Shown here: positions 53,204 through 62,729 of the stretch, piece after piece
How the letters are laid out: each line of letters starts with the position of its first letter
Numbering within the stretch: position 1 is the stretch's first letter
NCBI GenBank assembly: GCA_937996625.1
Contig: CALKVA010000004.1
Coordinates: 62,001 to 126,000, forward strand
Direction of reading: 5' to 3'
Source of the DNA: UBA5951 sp009936885
GTDB taxonomy: Bacteria; Pseudomonadota; Alphaproteobacteria; Puniceispirillales; Puniceispirillaceae
Length of the DNA stretch: 64,000 nucleotides
Notes under the pieces: model-generated
Database searches by the model: none
What the model was told of the DNA's origin: nothing
The model's input: only the letters and a program-made list of their open reading frames with translations
Translations under genes and position numbers: made by a program

Positions 53204-54388
53204 ATGACTGACGAAAACTGGCACTCAAATACTCATTTGGTCCATGCAGGTACTGCGCGAACATCAAATAATGAAACGTCAGAAGCGCTTTTTATGACAT
53301 CTGGTTTTGTATATGAAAATGCAGAACAAGCGGCAGCTTCTTTTCGTAATGAGACAGATAATTTTGTTTATTCCAGATATGGAAACCCAACAACTTTGAT
53401 GCTTGAAAAACGGCTTGCTAAATTGGAGGGAGCAGAAATCTGCCGTGCAACTGGCTCTGGAATGGCAGCAGTGTTTTCTGCATTAGCCTGCCAGTTATCC
53501 GCAGGAGACAGAATAGTGGCCTGCAGAGCATTATTTGGTGCATGCTATGCTATTCTTAACAAAATTCTTCCCAAATGGGGCGTCGAAGTGGTGTTTGTTT
53601 CAGGGGGAGATGAAAAAGAATGGGAACAGGCATTAAGCATCCCAACAAAAATTGTATTTCTAGAAACACCTTCCAATCCGCTACTTCAAATTATTGATCT
53701 TAAATTTGTGTGTGCTATTGCCAAAAAAGCAGGGGCGTGTGTGATTGTTGATAACGTATTTGCAACCCCGCTATATCAGAAACCACTAGAGTTGGGAGCA
53801 GATATTGTTACCTATTCAGCAACAAAGCATATTGATGGCCAGGGCAGATTGCTGGCTGGTGCTGTTCTTGGAAATGCTGAATTTATGACAGAACAATTTC
53901 TACCTTTCTACCGTCAGACTGGCCCTACAATTAGTGCCTTTAACGCTTGGATAATGCTAAAGTCACTTGAAACATTATCAGTACGCGTTGAACGCCAGAC
54001 ACAGAACGCAGCTGCAATAGCATCTGAATTAGAAATGCATAAAAAGGTTAAGAGCGTTTTTTATCCAGGCCTACCGTCACATCCAAATTATGAAATAGCA
54101 AAAAGACAGATGTCTGGTTCAGGCTCAATTGTCGCCTTTGAGATTAATGGTGGCCGAAAGAATGCGTTTGCATTTTTAAATGCCTTAAGCGTGCATTTAA
54201 TTTCTAACAATCTGGGCGATGCGAAGTCACTTGCAACCCATCCCACTAGCACAACACATCAAAATTTATCAGATCACGAAAGAGCGCTGATTGGTATAAA
54301 AGAAGGGCATTTGCGCATTTCATCTGGTCTTGAGCATAAAGATGATTTGATTGCTGATATTTTGCAGGCGCTAAGTCATGTGTCTTAA
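53204..54388 (+). CDS. metZ: O-succinylhomoserine sulfhydrylase (MetZ-type)
   Basis: PLP enzyme making homocysteine from an O-acylhomoserine and sulfide. 394 aa, Cys/Met metabolism family; PLP Lys in TYSATKHIDGQGRLLAGAV (about residue 207), substrate/PLP contacts YSRYGNPT near residue 63 and ATGSGMAAVF. The LLAGAVLG after the Lys motif favours MetZ over cystathionine gamma-lyase, but cystathionine gamma-synthase cannot be wholly excluded. Preceded by a 225-bp spacer with four tandem 15-bp repeats; the stop overlaps the start of a transporter gene. Confidence 0.88.
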   Translation: MTDENWHSNTHLVHAGTARTSNNETSEALFMTSGFVYENAEQAAASFRNETDNFVYSRYGNPTTLMLEKRLAKLEGAEICRATGSGMAAVFSALACQLSAGDRIVACRALFGACYAILNKILPKWGVEVVFVSGGDEKEWEQALSIPTKIVFLETPSNPLLQIIDLKFVCAIAKKAGACVIVDNVFATPLYQKPLELGADIVTYSATKHIDGQGRLLAGAVLGNAEFMTEQFLPFYRQTGPTISAFNAWIMLKSLETLSVRVERQTQNAAAIASELEMHKKVKSVFYPGLPSHPNYEIAKRQMSGSGSIVAFEINGGRKNAFAFLNALSVHLISNNLGDAKSLATHPTSTTHQNLSDHERALIGIKEGHLRISSGLEHKDDLIADILQALSHVS

Positions 54389-55281
54389 TGATTGATAATT
54401 CTGCATTATTAGCATTGGGCGCGTCTCTTAGCTGGGTTTTCTCGCAATTATATGGGCACAAACCTGCACTTTATTATGGTTCGCTTCAATTCAATAGAAT
54501 TCGAATGATTATAGCCTCCATCCTGTTAATTGGCATGATTTGGCTTACAGGCAATGATTGGCAGATAGCCTCTGATGCATGGGGATGGATTATAGCCTCA
54601 GGGATTATAGGTATTGGCTTGGGGGATTATTTTTTATTTATCGCAATGGAGCGGCTGGGACCAAGAAGAACAGGGGTTTTGTTTGCTATTAATGCGCCTG
54701 TGGCTGCTTTTCTTGCTTGGTTACTATTAAGTGAGACACTCACATTTAACATTATATTTGCAATTATCGTTGGTTTTTCGGGAATTGTTTTGGCAGTAAT
54801 ATATGGCAGTCCGCGAGCTAATATTCATGATTGGGAAGTCACAAAATCGCCACTTTGGATAGGTGTTGGCGCTGGTTTGCTTGCTGCATTAGGTCAAGCA
54901 TCTGGTGTTTTATGTCTAAGGCCTGTCATGGAACAGGGGGCTGACCCATTGCAGGCAAGTCTGATACGGGTTGTTGCCGCAGGGATATTTTTATGGGCTA
55001 TATTATTATTCCAAAAGAAAAAAACACTAACATGGAAAATACCTCCTTTAAGTGTAAGTTGGCATGTTATAGCTAATGGTTTTTTTGGCTTAAGTTTTGG
55101 CCTTGTGTTATTCTTAAAGGCGTTGGAGACAGGTCAAGTTGCAAAGGTATCAATGCTAGTGGCCATAAGCCCTGTATTAATGCTTCCCTTTATTTGGTTC
55201 CAAACAAAAAAAGTTCCAGCAATGGGTGCTTGGCTAGGCGCTATTCTGGTAGTATTGAGCTCTTGGATAATAATTCAATAA
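54388..55281 (+). CDS. EamA-family (DMT) transporter 1
   Basis: 297-aa inner-membrane protein with about 10 hydrophobic helices arranged as two EamA repeats (about 5-137 and 155-295). ATG overlaps the metZ stop (TAATG), so it is probably translated with MetZ. DMT proteins export or import small metabolites; coupling to metZ makes a sulfur amino-acid or related compound a reasonable guess, nothing more. Confidence 0.85.
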   Translation: MIDNSALLALGASLSWVFSQLYGHKPALYYGSLQFNRIRMIIASILLIGMIWLTGNDWQIASDAWGWIIASGIIGIGLGDYFLFIAMERLGPRRTGVLFAINAPVAAFLAWLLLSETLTFNIIFAIIVGFSGIVLAVIYGSPRANIHDWEVTKSPLWIGVGAGLLAALGQASGVLCLRPVMEQGADPLQASLIRVVAAGIFLWAILLFQKKKTLTWKIPPLSVSWHVIANGFFGLSFGLVLFLKALETGQVAKVSMLVAISPVLMLPFIWFQTKKVPAMGAWLGAILVVLSSWIIIQ

Positions 55282-55284
55282 AAA

Positions 55285-56178
55285 ATGCGTGTATCAGATA
55301 AAACCGCTTATATTTATTTATTCCTTACCATGACATTCTGGGCTGGTAATTCTATTACCGCACGCATGTTTGCAGATGATTTACCCCCATTACAGCATGC
55401 GTTTTGGCGATGGGTGATTGCCTCTTTTGTGATCCTGATAATTTTTAGACCTCCTCTAAAGCATGATTTGCCAATAATTTGGACTTATAGATGGCCTGTT
55501 TTTTGGATTGGAACTAGTGGTATAGGGGCTTATAATACTCTGCAATATTGGGCGCTTAACTATACAACAGTTAGTAATGTAGGCCTGTTGCAAACCACGC
55601 TTCCGATTGTTTTATGCTTGTTGGAATGGCTTGTTTTTAAGGAAAAAATAACACGCACCCAGATACTAGGCATGATGGTAGCAACTATTGGCGTAGGAGT
55701 AGTTCTGATAAAAGCAAATTTTGTAAATCTGCTACATTTATCATTTAATTTAGGGGATTTGATAATGGTGGGAGCTATTTTTGTATATGGTATTTTCTCA
55801 CTGCTTATACGCTATTCTCCTAAACAGGTAAATCAATGGTCATTTCTATGGGTGTTATTTGTTATAGGTGCATTAGAGTTATTTCCATTACAATTACTGG
55901 AATATCAGGCAGGTTATCGAATGAACCTCACTATTGGTCCTATTCTTGGTCTAAGCTATATTATAATTGGACCTGCCCTTCTGGCGTATAAATTTTATAC
56001 TTCGGCTGTTCTAACACTTGGAGCGAACCGAACCGGATTATTTTTTTACTGGTTGCCAATTGCTTCGGTCATATTAGCTATATTGATATTAGGGGAGCCA
56101 TTGCAAATCTATCACCTTATTGGCTTTGTTTTGGTTGTATTTGGATTACGGTTAGGACTTGCAAAAAAAGAGGGTTAA
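55285..56178 (+). CDS. EamA-family (DMT) transporter 2
   Basis: 297 aa, ten predicted helices, two EamA repeats. TMTFWAGNSITARMFADDLPPLQHAFWRW is the common first-helix pattern of RhaT/YdcZ-like DMT proteins (read in two parts around residue 12). Starts 3 bp after the first transporter, which suggests they share a transcript. Substrate unknown. It is clearly diverged from its neighbour and not a recent duplicate. Confidence 0.85.
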   Translation: MRVSDKTAYIYLFLTMTFWAGNSITARMFADDLPPLQHAFWRWVIASFVILIIFRPPLKHDLPIIWTYRWPVFWIGTSGIGAYNTLQYWALNYTTVSNVGLLQTTLPIVLCLLEWLVFKEKITRTQILGMMVATIGVGVVLIKANFVNLLHLSFNLGDLIMVGAIFVYGIFSLLIRYSPKQVNQWSFLWVLFVIGALELFPLQLLEYQAGYRMNLTIGPILGLSYIIIGPALLAYKFYTSAVLTLGANRTGLFFYWLPIASVILAILILGEPLQIYHLIGFVLVVFGLRLGLAKKEG

Positions 56179-56224
56179 ATTTGGTTTTAATTTTTATTGA
56201 ATGTTTAAGTGAGATAGTTAAAAA

Positions 56225-56695
56225 ATGAGTAATAAAATTATAAGATTTTTGGGCATGGCAACGCTTTTAATGACCATTATATTGGCAAGGCAAGCATCTG
56301 CTGAGAGTTTGATTGTTCCAGCCGCCGACTACACACCATTAGAGGTTATTGAGATTCAGCTGCTGGGGCTGCAGTCAGGCGATCCAGTTCAAGGAATAGA
56401 ACAGGTATGGGTATTTGCACATCCTTTTAACAAGCGTGCCACTGGACCATTAGCGCGTTTCAGGACCCTGTTCGAGATGCCTGCTTATGCACCATTGCTT
56501 GATTTGCGCAGCTACTCTATTAAAGCGGTGAGTGAAACGGCTATTGAAAGTCAGTTTGTGGTATCAATCGTCACAAGCGATGGCGTTTCTTACGATTATT
56601 TTTGGGCTGTAGAAAAGGTGCTTGAGGGCGATCAGGCAGGATTTTGGATGACAACAATGGTATCATCACCCCGTCAGTTAAGTCGCGCTAGTTGA
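56225..56695 (+). CDS. Secreted protein, DUF4864-like
   Basis: 156 aa with a signal peptide cleaved after ASA (about residue 26). The mature part, YTPLEVIEIQLLGLQSGD, FNKRATGPLARFRTLFEMPAYAPLL and DYFWAVEKV, has the pattern I associate with DUF4864 (small NTF2-like periplasmic proteins). The family assignment is from memory of the pattern and moderately secure. Function unknown. The next transporter gene starts inside its stop region (4-bp overlap). Confidence 0.7.
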   Translation: MSNKIIRFLGMATLLMTIILARQASAESLIVPAADYTPLEVIEIQLLGLQSGDPVQGIEQVWVFAHPFNKRATGPLARFRTLFEMPAYAPLLDLRSYSIKAVSETAIESQFVVSIVTSDGVSYDYFWAVEKVLEGDQAGFWMTTMVSSPRQLSRAS

Positions 56696-57639
56696 CTTTT
56701 TTAGCACGCCTCCATAACCACATAACATTATTGCCAGATTCGCTGCGAGCTGGTTTATTGGTGCTATCAGGGGTGTTTTTACTTGGGTTATCTGACAATC
56801 TTGTTTTAATTGTTAATGATCAATCAGGCATCTGGCAGTTTCATGCTATCCGAAGCATAGTTACAGCGATAATTGTTATTAGTTTTGCAAAAATTATTGG
56901 ACATGATCTAAGGCCAAAGAAACCATTATTTGTGTTGATGCGCTCGGTATTTTTGAGTGGTGCTATGGTTTGCTATTTTGGGGGGCTTTCTTTTCTTTCA
57001 GTAGCAGAAGCAGGTGCTGGCCTTTTCTCCTCCCCCATATTTGTATTAATCTTCTCTGTTTTTATTTTCCGATTAAAAATAGGAATTTTTAGAGTTTTAG
57101 CAGTGGCAATCGGCAGTATTGGTGTTTATATCTTACTTCAGCCTGACTTCTCACAATTTAGGTTACTTCAGATTATCCCCCTATTTGCTGGGATGTTTTA
57201 TGCCATGGCATCTCTTAGCACGCGCCATTTTTGCAAGGATGAATCCCCACTTGGATTAACATTAGGGTATCTATCAGCTATTGGTATTATTGGAGCAATT
57301 ATCGCAACATTTTTATGGCTCTTCCCAGTTAGCGGGTCAAACATCTCTGATATGTCCTATTTTACAACAGGCTGGCAGCCAGTAAGCCTCGCTTTTTTGG
57401 GATGGATTATAATACAATCAATTCTGACAGTTGTTGCGCTTGCCTTTTTGACAATGGCTTATCAACAAGTAGATGCTAGTTTTCTGGCTGTTTACGAGTA
57501 TGGATTTTTGATTTTTGCGGCTTTTTGGGGATGGGTACTCTGGTCAACGGTGCTTGGATTGAGTGAAATTACCGGCATCATTCTGATAATGGCCGCTGGT
57601 ATCATCATTATTGTCAGAACACAGCGCACAATCTCTTGA
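56692..57639 (+). CDS. EamA-family (DMT) transporter 3
   Basis: 315 aa, about ten helices, two EamA repeats. TTG start at 56692 overlaps the previous stop by 4 bp; no strong ribosome binding site is seen, so coupling to the upstream gene is likely. Resembles the alphaproteobacterial DMT group with DNLVLIVNDQSGIWQFHAIRS after the first helix. Substrate unknown. Confidence 0.83.
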   Translation: MTFLARLHNHITLLPDSLRAGLLVLSGVFLLGLSDNLVLIVNDQSGIWQFHAIRSIVTAIIVISFAKIIGHDLRPKKPLFVLMRSVFLSGAMVCYFGGLSFLSVAEAGAGLFSSPIFVLIFSVFIFRLKIGIFRVLAVAIGSIGVYILLQPDFSQFRLLQIIPLFAGMFYAMASLSTRHFCKDESPLGLTLGYLSAIGIIGAIIATFLWLFPVSGSNISDMSYFTTGWQPVSLAFLGWIIIQSILTVVALAFLTMAYQQVDASFLAVYEYGFLIFAAFWGWVLWSTVLGLSEITGIILIMAAGIIIIVRTQRTIS

Positions 57640-57748
57640 TTTAACGCTGATCAAGCAATATGTTCATCGATGTGTTTAACACTAACTCAAAATAGCAGTT
57701 AATAGGTATTTAATCTCATTAGGTAAATGAACACAACGGATATATTAA

Positions 57749-58741
57749 ATGAAAATTCTTGTGGTCTCGGATGCTTGGTATCCTCAAATTAATGGAGTGG
57801 TAAACACTATTTCTTGCACGACAACCTGTCTTGAGGAGCTTGGTCATCAGGTTATTATGTTGACGCCTGAAAAATTCAGGACAGTTCCATGCCCTACTTA
57901 TCCAGAAATTCGATTATCTATTTTTCCCAAAAAAGGCGTTAAAGATTTTCTAGAAAAGCAGGATTTTGATGCCATTCATATTGCAACAGAGGGCCCGCTT
58001 GGTATTGCAACGAGAAATTATGCTGTAAAAAACAAATTAAAATATACAACAGCCTTTCATACAAAGTTTCCTGATTATGTAAAAGCACGAACGGGCCTTC
58101 CTGTTTCGATTAGCTATGCATTTTTGCGCTGGTTTCATAAACACTCAGAAGCAGTCCTTGCACCAACAGGGTCTATTATTGAGGAATTGAAATACTACCG
58201 AATAGCAAATCCAGTTTATTGGCCAAGAGGTGTGGAAACACACATTTTCACGCCCTTTTCCAATCGCAAACATAATAAAGAGCCAATATATCTTTATGTT
58301 GGGAGGATAGCTGTTGAAAAAAACATCGAAGCCTTTTTGAGCATAAAATTAGCGGGAAGAAAAATAGTGGTTGGAGCAGGACCGTTATTATCAAAACTCA
58401 AAATGGCATATCCAGATGTAATTTTCCTTGGAGAGAAAAGTAAAAACGAGTTGCCAGAAATTTATAATCAAGCAGATGTTTTTGTGTTTCCCAGCCGCAC
58501 AGATACTTTTGGCCTTGTATTGCTAGAAGCTATGGCATGTGGGGTGCCAGTTGCTGCCTTTCCGGCTGCTGCACCGATAGATGTCATTGGCAATAGTAAA
58601 GCTGGCCTGCTGTCAGAGAACCTTGCTCATGCGGTGCAGGAAGCATTGAAAATTCCGCGCAAAGTAGCAAGAGCCCATGCAGAAAGTTATTCATGGGAGG
58701 AAGCAACGCGAATGTTTCTTAAGCATCAGGCAGAAATCTAA
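57749..58741 (+). CDS. GT4-family glycosyltransferase
   Basis: 330-aa GT-B enzyme. N-terminal acceptor domain begins MKILVVSDAWYPQINGVVNT, the pattern of GDP-mannose-dependent and glycolipid-forming GT4 enzymes (for example MgtA/Agt-like). The donor domain has YVGRIAVEKNIEAFLSIK, and the EX7E motif in SRTDTFGLVLLEAMACGVPV (about residues 250-269). Alphaproteobacterial relatives make glycolipids that replace phospholipids under phosphate limitation; location next to polyphosphate genes is compatible with this, but no Pho box was identified. Convergent with ppx. Confidence 0.85.
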   Translation: MKILVVSDAWYPQINGVVNTISCTTTCLEELGHQVIMLTPEKFRTVPCPTYPEIRLSIFPKKGVKDFLEKQDFDAIHIATEGPLGIATRNYAVKNKLKYTTAFHTKFPDYVKARTGLPVSISYAFLRWFHKHSEAVLAPTGSIIEELKYYRIANPVYWPRGVETHIFTPFSNRKHNKEPIYLYVGRIAVEKNIEAFLSIKLAGRKIVVGAGPLLSKLKMAYPDVIFLGEKSKNELPEIYNQADVFVFPSRTDTFGLVLLEAMACGVPVAAFPAAAPIDVIGNSKAGLLSENLAHAVQEALKIPRKVARAHAESYSWEEATRMFLKHQAEI

Positions 58742-58759
58742 ACTTGCGTGCGTTACTGT

Positions 58760-58785
58760 AATATCAGTCACCAATATTAGTCACG
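58760..58785 (+). repeat. Imperfect 13-bp tandem duplication
   Basis: AATATCAGTCACC and AATATTAGTCACG are adjacent, 11 of 13 identical, in the 61-bp spacer between the convergent glycosyltransferase and ppx genes. Too short to interpret. Confidence 0.5.
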
Positions 58786-58802
58786 AATACCATCCACGAA
58801 CG

Positions 58803-60296
58803 TTAGTGATTGTAAGAAACTTGCGTATCAAGAGACAATGTATTTCCAAAGCTTTTTAAGCGTTGCTGATTTTGAGATGTGAACAAGTTAGATGCTTGGG
58901 CAGCGATTTCACAGGTTAGTGTAGTTTTGTTAATACTTAATTCTAAAAATTTTAAGTTAGCATTTATCCCTGCACTGAAATTCAGCCCAAACCGCAAGCC
59001 AAGCCCTATAAAGTGCGCATATTGCTGTTGCGTTTTTGATAGAATAAATTCAGATGAGTGAGGCTTCTCTGTAATAGATTTAACACCATTATACCGATAA
59101 AATATGGTCAGTGAGGTCCACATACGCTCTGGATGAGACAGACTATAAATAGGAAGTGCATTTATCTTCTCATAGGCAAGAACCGCACGCATCGACGGCT
59201 CTTCATCCCAGCAATATTCTGAAAGCAAGCATGCTGCCTTTACCAGACGCTTGGTATTAAGCTCGCCCATATAGTTAGAGCCTGTTTCAATACAAGGCTT
59301 GATAAATTTATATAGCCCCTTATTTACGGATGAAAACCGCAATCTGTGGGTGGCAATCTCTGAGCAGGCAACATGTAGAGGGTCTTTTTTTCGATAATGG
59401 GATAAGTCTGGTTGTTCTGAAATTTCAGTTGCAATAACCCCATCTCGGATACTGGTTCCACTTATCACTAGATTATTTGCTTTAGAGGTCTTTAACAGAC
59501 AGGAAATTATCTCAGACGCTTTTGGCATAGTTGACCGACGGCCTTCAGGAACGCCCTCCAAATCAGGTGGCTCAGAGCGAATTTGGTTCAATAGCGACTT
59601 AGTTGCCATTTTCGACATGGTAAGCGCATGCAACATACCAAGCGGGTATCTGGTTTTATGAATATATGCAGAACCCAGCGCTCTGAAACTGCCGCCTACC
59701 CCGAACAAATCTAATCCGCGTGCTTTTTTCAGCCAGTCGACTTTCTGCATCATATCGAATATCTCAGAAACAGGCTTGATACTCAAATGCCCAACATTGA
59801 GGCTTGTAGAATGAATGAGTTCCCGATTTTTTACATATACGAGTTCAAGGCTGCCTCCTCCAAGATCTGCAATAAGCCCATCACGAACATCAAAGTTAGA
59901 TAAGAGCCCGATAGATACCAGATAGGCTTCTTCTTGCTGTTTTAGCACCTGAATTTTGTGATTAAGTATTTCTTGTGCAGGCTTTAGAAATGTATCAGCA
60001 TTATGGGCGCGCCTCGCAGCAGCCGTTGCAACAATTTTTACAGACAAATTGGGAAGTGATTGTAGGATAGAAGAAAACCTTTGTAATGTTTCCAAGGCTT
60101 CAGCAATTCTCTTTGGTTGAAGATTATTACTTTTTTCAAGGCCTTCTCCTAGTCGGCACGTTACCCTCTCATTGAAAAGAGGAAACGGGAAGCGGCCCAT
60201 GGTTTTAAAAATCACCAGCCTGATAGAGTTTGATCCAATATCAATAACCGCGATATGATTTGATAAATTAGGAGAAACCAATGAAGCTTTTGACAT
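58803..60296 (-). CDS. ppx: Exopolyphosphatase (Ppx/GppA)
   Basis: Hydrolyses polyphosphate or pppGpp. 497 aa; the ASKHA phosphate loops are IAVIDIGSNSIRLVIF (about residues 14-29) and LIADLGGGSLELVYV (about residues 142-156). The C-terminal 180 residues form the extra HD-like domain of long Ppx proteins. Starts 14 bp after the ppk stop, so ppk and ppx form an operon with opposing activities. Confidence 0.93.
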   Translation of the reverse strand: MSKASLVSPNLSNHIAVIDIGSNSIRLVIFKTMGRFPFPLFNERVTCRLGEGLEKSNNLQPKRIAEALETLQRFSSILQSLPNLSVKIVATAAARRAHNADTFLKPAQEILNHKIQVLKQQEEAYLVSIGLLSNFDVRDGLIADLGGGSLELVYVKNRELIHSTSLNVGHLSIKPVSEIFDMMQKVDWLKKARGLDLFGVGGSFRALGSAYIHKTRYPLGMLHALTMSKMATKSLLNQIRSEPPDLEGVPEGRRSTMPKASEIISCLLKTSKANNLVISGTSIRDGVIATEISEQPDLSHYRKKDPLHVACSEIATHRLRFSSVNKGLYKFIKPCIETGSNYMGELNTKRLVKAACLLSEYCWDEEPSMRAVLAYEKINALPIYSLSHPERMWTSLTIFYRYNGVKSITEKPHSSEFILSKTQQQYAHFIGLGLRFGLNFSAGINANLKFLELSINKTTLTCEIAAQASNLFTSQNQQRLKSFGNTLSLDTQVSYNH

Positions 60297-60310
60297 TCAG
60301 CTATAATCCA

Positions 60311-62422
60311 TTATTTGTCTATAACGGCAAGACTGCCTAATCCAGACAAGCTTGGATTTTGCATAAAATAGTTATGTGATGAAAAACCAACTCCAGCTTC
60401 GTCGCGCTTTTTATATTGTCCATCTGATTGAAGCTCCCAGCAGTTACTCGTATCTTGCAATAATGCGACCATTACCTGTTTTAAAACTTGCGCTCTAACT
60501 GTTTTATTTTCGAGAGGTATAAAAACCTCAACACGTCGATGCAAATTGCGAGGCATTAAATCAGCGGATGCCATTACAACGATATTCTTATCAGATAGAA
60601 ATTCGCCGCCATTTGCGAAAACATATACTCTGGAATGTTCCAGAAACCTGCCAATAATGGAGGTAACCTCAATGTTATCCGACAAGCCTTTAACCTTCGG
60701 TCTCAGGCAACAAATTCCGCGAATAATAAGTCGGATTTTAACCCCCGCCTGAGAGGCGTCATATAATTTTTCGATTATATTTTTATCAACAAGTGCATTT
60801 GCCTTAATCCAAATACCAGCGGACTTTCCTGCTTTTGCGGCCTTAATTTCAGAATCTATATGTGTTTCCAACCAATTTTCTGAAAAAAATGGTGAGATAA
60901 TGACCTTTTCAAACTTATGTGGCTTAACATGGCTAGTTAGATAATTAAAAATATGCCAAGCATCGCGGCAAAGGTCTGGGTTGCAAGTAAAATAAGAAAA
61001 ATCAGCATAGATTTTGGCTGTTACAGGGTGATAATTACCAGTTCCGAAATGAGCGTAAGATACCAGCTGTTCAGCCTCAAGGCGTGTTATCAGGGATAAT
61101 TTTGCGTGGATTTTCATATTTGCAAGACCATAGGCAACCTGAACGCCTGCGCGCTCAAGCCGCCCTGCAAGTTGAATGTTATTCTCCTCGTCAAAACGTG
61201 CTTTTATTTCTATAAGTGCTGACACATTTTTCCCATTTTCAGCAGCGGTAACAAGTGCTTTTACAATAGGGGAGTCAGCAGAGGTTCGATATAGCGTTTG
61301 ACGCACCGTTAATACTTGCGGGTCTACTGCGGCTTGCTGCAAAAATCGCAGAACAACATCGAAACTTTCATAGGGATGTTGAATAATAATATCTTTATTG
61401 TGGATAGCAGCAAAACAATTGCCTTTAAAATCCATAATACGTTGCGGAAAACGGGCATCATAGGGCTTAAAAAAAAGAGATGAATTAAGAAAGCTTAGAA
61501 ATTTAGAAAAATCAGTAATGCCTATATGTCCAGATGCAATAGTTATCTGGTTTTCGCGCAAACGCATCTCCTGACTAAAAAATTTAACAGCATCGCTTGA
61601 TAACCCGTCTGAGACAGTCAAGCTTACACTATTTCCACGTCTTCTTGCACGAAGGGCGGTTTCAAATTGTCGAATTAAATCGTCAGCTTCGTCATCAATC
61701 TCAATCTCAGAGTCCCGAAGTAATCGAAATATTCCCGAGCTCTTAATGGAATGATGTGGATAAATGATATTGATAAATATTTTAATCACAGTCTCGATGC
61801 ATACGATGCGAATTTCTTCGCTTGGGAGTTTAACAAAACGCTGAATATTCTCTGGGATCAAAATTACCGATTTTATTATTTCGCCCGTTGCTGTTCGCAA
61901 TTCAAAAAATACGCATTTTCCTTTATTCTGAATAAATGGGAATGGGTGCGAAGGATCAAGGGTGGTGGGTGCAAGTAACGGGAGTATATGCATCTCATAC
62001 CAATTTTTGAGCCAGTTAATATCTCCATGAGATAAATTTGTTTCTTCAATTAGAGACACGCCCATTTTAGTGCATTCTTTTAATAAAGCGCTAAGCTGTT
62101 CACGCTGGGTGGTTTCTAATTGTTTTGCTCTTTTAGTAATTTGTAGAATGAGATTATCAATAGATATGTTTTGCTCAGGTAGTGTTGTAAATCCGCGGGT
62201 TCTTAGTTGATACAAGCCAGCAAGCCGAATCATATAAAATTCATCAAGATTATTGGCAGCTATTGAAACAAATCGCAAACGCTCACCCAATGGAAGGGTG
62301 GTGTCAAAAGAGTTTGCTAACACACGCTCATTGAATGCCAGCCAGCTTAGTTCACGGTTAAAAAAAGTATCATCTTTGTCGTTAAGATTGAGAAGAGGTT
62401 TTGTTTTTGGAATGCTACTCAT
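60311..62422 (-). CDS. ppk1: Polyphosphate kinase 1
   Basis: Makes polyphosphate from ATP. 703 aa: N-terminal helical domain (FFNRELSWLAFNERVL), head domain, and two PLD-like domains. The autophosphorylated His is in ANMKIHAKLSLI (about residue 440) and the second catalytic His in GRFLEHSRVYVF (about residue 595), both intact. First gene of ppk1-ppx. A 431-bp spacer with a Fur-like palindrome separates it from the divergent iron permease. Confidence 0.96.
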   Translation of the reverse strand: MSSIPKTKPLLNLNDKDDTFFNRELSWLAFNERVLANSFDTTLPLGERLRFVSIAANNLDEFYMIRLAGLYQLRTRGFTTLPEQNISIDNLILQITKRAKQLETTQREQLSALLKECTKMGVSLIEETNLSHGDINWLKNWYEMHILPLLAPTTLDPSHPFPFIQNKGKCVFFELRTATGEIIKSVILIPENIQRFVKLPSEEIRIVCIETVIKIFINIIYPHHSIKSSGIFRLLRDSEIEIDDEADDLIRQFETALRARRRGNSVSLTVSDGLSSDAVKFFSQEMRLRENQITIASGHIGITDFSKFLSFLNSSLFFKPYDARFPQRIMDFKGNCFAAIHNKDIIIQHPYESFDVVLRFLQQAAVDPQVLTVRQTLYRTSADSPIVKALVTAAENGKNVSALIEIKARFDEENNIQLAGRLERAGVQVAYGLANMKIHAKLSLITRLEAEQLVSYAHFGTGNYHPVTAKIYADFSYFTCNPDLCRDAWHIFNYLTSHVKPHKFEKVIISPFFSENWLETHIDSEIKAAKAGKSAGIWIKANALVDKNIIEKLYDASQAGVKIRLIIRGICCLRPKVKGLSDNIEVTSIIGRFLEHSRVYVFANGGEFLSDKNIVVMASADLMPRNLHRRVEVFIPLENKTVRAQVLKQVMVALLQDTSNCWELQSDGQYKKRDEAGVGFSSHNYFMQNPSLSGLGSLAVIDK

Positions 62423-62575
62423 ATTAGCTCAGTTCTTTCAATGATTTGGAATTAGCTAAAAATAACCATAAAGTGGATTCGTTTCACAAGGTACAATATT
62501 CTGGCATCGGACTCAATCAACAAGCATTTACTATCAAGTCCTTTTTTACATTCAGATAAACAAAATTGTGATACC

Positions 62576-62598
62576 AGAATGATATTGAAAATCATTCT
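62576..62598. promoter_or_regulatory. Fur-like palindromic operator
   Basis: AGAATGAT-ATTGAAA-ATCATTCT is a perfect 8-bp inverted repeat. The 19 bases from 62581 match the classical Fur box GATAATGATAATCATTATC at 15 positions. It is 255 bp before the permease start and 153 bp before ppk1. Confidence 0.6.
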
Positions 62599-62663
62599 TG
62601 GCTATGGCATGGGTAAGCTTAATTATTGTTTAAATCTCAATTAGGCCTTTTTAAAGGATAAGT

Positions 62664-62729
62664 ATGACATTTCTTATACTAATTAAGGTCATCACTGTTC
62701 GTTTGCTTCTAACACTCTATTTTAAATAA
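62664..62729 (+). CDS. Possible 21-aa leader peptide
   Basis: MTFLILIKVITVRLLLTLYFK, preceded by AAGGA at 62654-62658 with 5-bp spacing. Lies between the Fur-like box and the iron permease. The peptide is hydrophobic with three basic residues; it could be a real small membrane peptide, a leader peptide, or chance. No homologue known to me. Confidence 0.25.
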   Translation: MTFLILIKVITVRLLLTLYFK

